Shown here: piece after piece, positions 46,901 through 48,686 of the stretch | How the letters are laid out: every line of letters begins with the position of its first letter | How positions within the stretch are numbered: the stretch's first letter is position 1 | From: Acanthaster planci | Taxonomy: Eukaryota; Echinodermata; Asteroidea; Valvatida; Acanthasteridae | Assembly: GCF_001949145.1 (NCBI RefSeq) | Contig: NW_019091526.1 | Coordinates: forward strand, 1,072,138 to 1,120,823 | Reading direction: 5' to 3' | Length of the DNA stretch: 48,686 bases | Notes under the pieces: model-generated | What the model saw: the letters and a program-made list of their open reading frames with translations, nothing else | What the model was told of the DNA's origin: nothing | Database searches by the model: none | Position numbers and translations under genes: made by a program

Positions 46901-47487
46901 ACAGATTAAATCAGAGAAAACATGTTTTCCTTAGAGGTGCGCTTAATGACTGATGTTTCTGAAACTGGGGCAGGGATGTGTAACACAGTACCTACATGTA
47001 CATGTACATGTAGGCCTAGTGCTCTCTGTTTGATAGAACCACACCTTCCATGGGTTCGGGCACCCGTTATTCTGTTTAGGGATTTGAACGTAAGTTGAGG
47101 GGGTCGTGGGGTCAAGTGGGTTGTTGGTCAAGGGGCTCATGGGGATCAAGGGGGTTTTAGAACAAACCCAAGTATTCAACTCATACACTCACGACCCAGA
47201 GCCTGAGATAGTGATTGTAGAAAATCGAACTCAAGCCCATACATAGGTGTACGTGGTTGTCGATTATCCATTGTCAACGAAAATCCCAGGTCACACTCAT
47301 GGAGAACCGGGACGTGAACAGAAATTGAACCTGCCCTTACCTTGTCGTACTTGTTGTCTGCAAACCATTCTCCGTATATTTCGGATAACTTGCCCAGCTT
47401 CTCCTCAGAGGTGACCGACGCATTTTCGTGAAATAATCTCCTTCTTTCGGCCATTGCGTCTTCAGTTTGCTGTAACTCGCTGCCCAT
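22698..47487 (-). CDS. METTL27: METTL27-like class I SAM methyltransferase (complete, 5 exons)
   Basis: Minus-strand exons 47487-47341, 26412-26290, 25712-25577, 23389-23297 and 22900-22698 join with GT/AG introns in frame to give 233 residues and a TAA at 22700-22698. Residues 1-49 are a helical N-terminus ending WFADNKYDK. The Rossmann-fold SAM-binding motif I is LDVGCGTG (about 78-85), the acidic ribose-binding residue is in LHGLDAS (Asp about 103), a YDGV block follows at about 138, and the ITKPGG turn lies at about 163-168. Length and motif order match METTL27/WBSCR27, a cytosolic class I methyltransferase whose substrate is not settled. The first ATG gives the usual N-terminus; a second in-frame Met is at residue 12. 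The first intron is ~20.9 kb and packed with transposons. No breaks were seen in the coding sequence. Confidence 0.88.
23297..23389 (-). CDS. METTL27: METTL27-like gene, exon 4
   Basis: A 93-base exon after acceptor ttatacatag and before donor gtaaaa. It encodes TYDGVCFSAVFGSMHVGF, then ELIRITKP, corresponding to strand 4, the 'G-x-x-H' region and the turn before strand 5 of the methyltransferase fold. Confidence 0.88.
23490..24831. repeat. unclassified dispersed repeat, family A copy 2
   Basis: Same family and orientation as 3421-4303. Begins TTGTGCGGCGGTTTTCCCCC and ends GAGGGTGCAC. It is about 460 bp longer than copy 1; about 350 bp of that is extra sequence between roughly 24270 and 24625, after CACCTCCCCGCTC. 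It lies in the intron between exons 3 and 4 of the METTL27-like gene. Confidence 0.55.
24832..25576. other. rest of intron 3 of METTL27-like gene
   Basis: No domain or repeat recognised; short open frames on both strands overlap one another and look accidental. Confidence 0.5.
25577..25712 (-). CDS. METTL27: METTL27-like gene, exon 3
   Basis: The minus-strand acceptor is gcatctgcag and the donor gtaaga. It encodes LKGRGYLTLHGLDASEESL, then GVYNTFYSELLGPNRLPI. The Asp in HGLDAS is the expected residue that contacts the SAM ribose. It ends one base into an Asp codon. Confidence 0.9.
25990..26200. repeat. CCA/CAA-rich microsatellite
   Basis: Strand-biased run with ACAACAACAA, CCACCACCGCCACCAC, CCCCATCCCCATCCCC and ACCACCACCACCAC. 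It sits in intron 2 of the METTL27-like gene; translated in reverse it gives a Gly/Val/Trp-rich chance frame. Confidence 0.85.
26290..26412 (-). CDS. METTL27: METTL27-like gene, exon 2 (SAM motif I)
   Basis: Minus-strand acceptor ...tattatttttcag and donor gtaaca. It encodes 41 residues with GYVGHKRLADLV, then LLLDVGCGTGLLGQE, the glycine-rich SAM-binding loop. Open frame continues on both sides of the exon by chance, but homology ends at the splice sites. Confidence 0.9.
26413..28669. other. start of the 20.9-kb first intron of the METTL27-like gene
   Basis: No gene. Contains a GATATCTTGA-rich stretch (26720-26940) with a perfect 16-base palindrome TTCAAGATATCTTGAA at 26847-26862, and an inverted pair TTCCGTGGTCA (27612-27622) / TGACCACGGAA (27706-27716). 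Both are discussed as findings. Confidence 0.5.
28670..28918 (+). pseudogene. possible zinc-binding coding remnant, unknown family
   Basis: A + strand frame reads DYTCAASHHVCDICGRKIGK, then EIRSRFFGTHNEHAA, stop, ITHTSGK, stop, TYTRSKKTTTKLQCGYFV. The CxxC followed by a second Cys/His-poor half resembles short treble-clef or C4-type fingers at the start of some lineage-specific animal proteins. Two stops in the frame argue for a decayed copy. Family not identified. Confidence 0.25.
29190..29662. repeat. dispersed repeat family C, copy 2
   Basis: Same orientation as 19999-20479 and highly similar throughout; it has a short duplication-like insert (CTAACGTCTTGAAACC) after CTTTCAAGCA and a shorter G-run. 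Here it lies within the large intron of the METTL27-like gene. Confidence 0.75.
29707..30010. mobile_element. CGTCG-rich block, possible MITE with 10-bp inverted ends
   Basis: Dense in CGTCG/CGACG (more than 20 occurrences in 300 bases), in sharp contrast with the AT-rich surroundings. CAGGCGACGC at 29707-29716 is perfectly inverted as GCGTCGCCTG at 29955-29964. Multiple subterminal copies of a short motif are typical of transposase binding arrays in hAT-like elements. No target duplication was seen, and the inverted ends may be by-products of the motif repetition. The 162-codon open frame across it is a composition artefact. Confidence 0.4.
30011..30792. other. intron 1, nothing recognised
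   Basis: No gene or clear repeat seen on either strand. Confidence 0.5.
30793..31165. repeat. local direct duplication (~236-bp period)
   Basis: GCCGGGTAAATTAAAAAGTG at 30793 and GGCTGGGAAATTAAGGAGTG at 31029 both continue with ACGAATTCTGRGCTT, then TTTTTGCT or TTTTGCTC, and ATTTTTTCRATAAAATATGAC. About 140 bp are shared, separated by unrelated sequence. Confidence 0.6.
31166..32034. other. intron 1, nothing recognised
   Basis: No gene seen; an AGGCCT-rich patch around 31428-31465 is low complexity. Confidence 0.45.
32035..32235 (-). mobile_element. tRNA-derived SINE
   Basis: On the minus strand a pol III A box (TGGCGTACTGG, 32200-32190) is followed 31 bases later by a B box (GGTTCGAATCC, 32158-32148), the spacing found in tRNA genes. 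The following body, with TGTGGATTTGGTTTTCAGTC, CCTACCTGATTCCGTGGGTT and GGTTTTCCTCCCACCTCTAA, is a sequence type I associate with metazoan SINE bodies. There is no acceptor stem pairing downstream, so it is not a tRNA gene. The 5' end carries a short repeat of GAGTCAGGTTGG. Confidence 0.75.
32601..33051. other. assembly gap (451 N)
   Basis: Run of N. Open frames calculated through it have no meaning. Confidence 1.
33640..35042 (+). mobile_element. 5'-truncated non-LTR retrotransposon (Jockey/CR1 group), frameshifted
   Basis: Reverse transcriptase frames on the + strand in order: VCIFLDLSKAFDTVNPD (about 33720), HYGIRRIVLELFRSYLTNRK, HGVPQGSILGPLLF then stop (33930), YILFADDSNLF (about 33975), WIEANKLTINLKKTNFM, STKFLGVYIDEDLSWKTHM, LPYLSYGILAWGNCG, and a C-terminal GPKLWNSLRLL ending at 34781. 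The catalytic FADD is intact but frameshifts near 33850, 33930, 34060, 34290 and 34460 kill the ORF. A 3' UTR follows with AATAAA at 35006-35011 and a short TAAAG/TAAAAG tail (35013-35042). The 5' half is missing. Confidence 0.88.
35334..35545. repeat. 78-bp tandem repeat, about 2.6 units
   Basis: GTACTGGCAGTATAATTCTC starts at 35343 and 35421, and a diverged ATACCGGCAGTATATTTTTC at 35499, so the period is 78 bp. The first two units also share TTAGGCTGAACGTA-GT and CTTCTAAAAATARCGAG. It flanks the decayed Polinton and may mark its terminal region. Confidence 0.8.
35780..37010 (+). pseudogene. decayed Polinton-associated coding frames, role unassigned
   Basis: The + strand has several broken frames. 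One ends with DLKEDQTRNKVRDLFQVSEK (about 36139-36213) and stops at 36242; another, with stops, includes LLFEAGYCNVTNATEIE, GRPTEVGIATERRKETEPEL and a heptad-like AAQIEQLNQEVQALEAQLGK (about 36673-36732) suggesting a coiled coil. Their position just before the integrase suggests they are Polinton genes; I cannot name them. Not a host gene. Confidence 0.45.
37340..37850 (+). pseudogene. Polinton/Maverick retroviral-like integrase remnant (c-int)
   Basis: Frames in order: ESPGYWKGESAIEHLHKNGF (about 37355), LP-stop-GRVRRHTYKYAL, TVVDIASRYKEAEPP with the first catalytic Asp (about 37555), VDAGSKLKGEYKALTKSK with the second Asp (about 37637), and FNRILSERLFGYQYRQEM (about 37727) after an IE that matches the catalytic Glu position. 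D-D-E residues are therefore still traceable, but at least one stop and three frameshifts break the gene. The pattern is that of Polinton integrases rather than retroviruses. Confidence 0.78.
37851..38105 (+). pseudogene. coding remnant downstream of integrase, unassigned
   Basis: A + frame has DIWSVDVNLIKKRRGQFKV then SCEKNFKWYPKT and, after stops, FDSWYKADVFQIELNVVER. It lies between the convergent integrase and polymerase remnants and probably belongs to the same element. No family recognised. Confidence 0.3.
38106..39700 (-). pseudogene. Polinton/Maverick DNA polymerase B remnant
   Basis: Minus-strand frames, from 39700 down: GQLRFIGSFHFMATSLDKSV, KGVYPYEYMGSFETFKETQL, TDTLLLADEFENCRKAYQAN, GIDPGNYYTAPGLSWDALLK, DASNLYGWAMSQPLPY (polymerase motif A region), SDIGYLLEVHPDYPQDLHDS, PTDLVSECQRDLLEHAEHTK, FRKTTENVRNRV and LLYTDTDSLLIAVYTED (motif C, about 38370), then NYSIEHPLCDPQNKKVI. 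This is the characteristic protein-primed PolB of Polintons, including the D-x-x-x-L-Y-G form of motif A. There are several stops and frame changes, and about 170 bases between motif B and motif C are replaced by a palindromic insert. It is convergent with the integrase remnant. Confidence 0.85.
38431..38478. repeat. perfect-arm hairpin inside the polymerase remnant
   Basis: TAAAGCATGTAC-agtac-ATGGGCG, loop TAAAA, then CGCCCAT-GTACATGCTTTA. The 19 bases of the right arm pair fully with the left arm, which carries a 5-base bulge. Confidence 0.85.
40040..40375 (-). pseudogene. LINE C-terminal fragment (RTE-like)
   Basis: Minus-strand frame MALERYKMRMILLMCGELGW then LGKKRWTKLQMKVP; after a frameshift at about 40185, HDMQLLGARPEDVRDRMRW and RAIIGGDTAN. 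The pattern K-x-x-W...D-M-x-x-L-G-x-x-x-E-D-x-x-D-R-x-x-W-R is the C-terminal tail common in RTE-type and related LINEs. The reverse transcriptase core is absent. Confidence 0.6.
41033..41052. repeat. (ATGTAC)n microsatellite
   Basis: About three units of ATGTAC; similar self-complementary runs lie at 41751-41766 and 46993-47013. Confidence 0.9.
41262..41608. repeat. TATTACC/GGTAATA inverted-motif block
   Basis: At least seven TATTACC or GGTAATA motifs on either strand, including a perfect 14-base palindrome TATTACCGGTAATA at 41567-41580. Possibly a degraded foldback element. Confidence 0.45.
42701..42930 (+). pseudogene. possible C2H2-like finger remnant
   Basis: The + frame has SVCHVYFTSRENYYMHL followed by VSSLMKVHFRKHISQ, resembling the spacing of C2H2-finger helices (L-x-x-H-x-x-x-H) but with second cysteines missing. 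Because the possible exon at 43741-44046 follows on the same strand, both may belong to one decayed gene copy. Confidence 0.25.
43741..44046 (+). pseudogene. possible terminal exon of unknown conserved family, with in-frame TGA
   Basis: After a plausible acceptor (tatgtgcttacag) one frame reads LVESGDRPQPSVLLLL, TGA at 43801-43803, GLSQPSQTFVIFEGRAI, LQNSSLKAVDVYFKMIHVF, DMEYPKHVVQPHLG and stops at 44044-44046. The pattern 'P-x-V-x-x-x-G ... F-V-I-x-x-G-x-x ... A-V-D-x-x-F-K-x-x-x-V-F-D-x-x-Y-P' resembles the C-terminal region of uncharacterised animal proteins, often expanded in fish and invertebrates. A single stop breaks it, so it is either a pseudogene or a passenger copy. It is inside the intron of the METTL27-like gene but on the opposite strand. 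Confidence 0.4.
44047..47340. other. intron 1, last part; no gene recognised
   Basis: A TGACCACGG-rich stretch lies at 45590-45880. Short open frames in 46300-46860 overlap each other on both strands and show no domain. Confidence 0.5.
47341..47487 (-). CDS. METTL27: METTL27-like gene, exon 1
   Basis: It starts with ATG at 47487-47485 and ends at a GTAAGG donor (47340 downwards). It encodes 49 residues: a charged start (MGSELQQTEDAMAERRR) and KLSEIYGEWFADNKYDK, which corresponds to the family's x-Y-D-x-W-A-x-x-Y-D segment. Phase 0 at the end, which fits the next exon 20.9 kb away. Confidence 0.8.
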
Positions 47488-48686
47488 CTTGTACTATCCC
47501 TTGCGTGTTGCGTTTTTATTTAATATATCTGCCAGTGCGTTGTTTCAACAGAGCCTGTACAAAACTTGATAACCAGTCGTTCGTTTCTTTGTTTCTTTGT
47601 TGTTCGTTTGTTTCCTCCGTGAGATTGCGGGCCGCAAAACTTCCATACGGCGTCGTACAAGAAGTAAATTTATTGGCTGGGTTCAACACGTATATCACTG
47701 ACCTGACAAAACGGATTCTAGCTGCATTTAGCAGCTATGACCTACATTTAAATTTTGTTTCCTGGAAAGAACCAAGTGTGTAGGGGTGTTTGCGGGACGG
47801 GGGCCTTGTCTTCAAAGGGCAATTTTCGTTCAAGTTTTGAAAATAGTGAAAGGCGACTAGGAGGATTCTTTCAGTTCCTTGCTTTGCAAAAGGGTGTCAA
47901 ATCCCCATGTTTATCCTTACCTGTAAAAATGTATTGCATAATCAATTCCAAAATAGGTTGGCCCATACAAAGAAGACATTACCACCCCCCTCCATTGATT
48001 ATGGTTCCACCTTTAAAACCAATGGTCGCCTTCCAGCTAGCAAAACAATTTTGGCTGGGTATTGGCCGGGCAATATAATGAGTCCCATTCCGCACATATG
48101 GGTCCCAGATGGGCTCGCACTGAACAAATCTGGGCAAAAGTATTGCGATAGGGACCGACTTCGGCCCAGAGTAAATTAACCAAGAGTTTGAAGCAGGCAT
48201 TTCTTATTTTGTTACAGGCGACAAGTTTTCCCCTGAGTAGTGCAACAGGGGAGAATAACCTTCCTTCTGTATGTTCAAACGTTGGATAAGAACAGTGCCT
48301 GCAAATAGCGTCACATGTTCATCTGATTTACAAAGGTTTTATATGATGTATTCTGGCACATTCTCCAGTTAATAGTGATTTTGTTTTTATTTGAAAGGAT
48401 AATTGGTTTGGTGAAATACCGCCGGCCAAAAATGTAACAAGTTTACATTTATGATAATCATGTATTTACGAGTTGATGGTATTCACATTTAGGCCTTTGG
48501 GCTGCCCCTATTTGAATTGAGCTGTGGTGCTCAGTGAGCTTTTGGTGCTCAGAGCTGATGGTGCTCGTGGGCTTTTGGTGCCCACACTGTGTATGGGCTT
48601 TGTTGTAAAAATAAAGTTAATTGTGATACACAGATGTACAATCCTCAACCATGAATACCCTGAAAAAATATGAAAAATCTGCACTG
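47488..48686. other. 5' flank of METTL27-like gene
   Basis: Should hold the promoter and 5' UTR, but no TATA box or clear initiator was identified. Near the far end, 48520-48625 has four TGGTGCTC/TGGTGCCC repeats and an AATAAA at 48610-48615, resembling a retroelement 3' end on the + strand. Confidence 0.4.

Overview
This is an animal nuclear genome window, most likely from amphioxus (Branchiostoma, a cephalochordate). The reasons are split genes with GT/AG introns, AT-rich non-coding DNA crowded with decayed transposons, Polinton/Maverick remnants, a tRNA-derived SINE, several kinds of LINE fragment and many short ATGTAC runs. The species call is an inference. Nothing prokaryotic was seen: no operons, no CRISPR array, no long intact single-exon genes. 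Most open frames of 60-110 codons in the window are chance.

Two host genes are well supported and are tail to tail. (1) On the + strand, seven exons between 158 and 8275 encode the C-terminal ~356 residues of an NRF-6-like ('nose resistant to fluoxetine') membrane acyltransferase of the acyltransferase-3 family; its 5' exons lie outside the window. All six internal junctions keep the frame. (2) On the - strand, five exons from 47487 down to 22698 encode a complete 233-residue class I SAM-dependent methyltransferase resembling METTL27 (WBSCR27). Its first intron is ~20.9 kb and makes up over 40% of the window.

Layout: 1-8275, NRF-6-like gene, whose introns hold a foldback MITE (1328-1681), a repeat of unknown class (3421-4303), a rearranged Polinton DNA polymerase scrap (about 4888-5726) and a MITE pair (about 6712-7407). 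8276-22697, intergenic, with a second foldback MITE (10197-10570), an LTR-like promoter block with an assembly gap (14560-15240), a GTCACGTGAC repeat array (15240-15640), two dead LINE reverse-transcriptase fragments on the - strand (15880-16505 and 18600-19890), a dispersed repeat (19999-20479) and a ~640-bp tandem duplication (21040-22330). 22698-26412, the last four exons of the methyltransferase gene. 26413-47340, its giant intron: the second copy of the dispersed repeat, a CGTCG-rich possible MITE, a SINE, a 451-bp gap, a LINE with an intact FADD motif but frameshifts, a decayed Polinton with integrase (+) and protein-primed-type DNA polymerase B (-) remnants, a LINE C-terminal scrap, and a possible exon or pseudogene of an unknown conserved family (43741-44046). 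47341-47487, first coding exon; 47488-48686, upstream flank.

The two host genes show no evident functional link. The most interesting material is the transposon archaeology: fragments of Polinton-type elements inside introns of both genes, paired repeats with no name I can give, and palindrome-rich repeats. I did not find a convincing new biological system.
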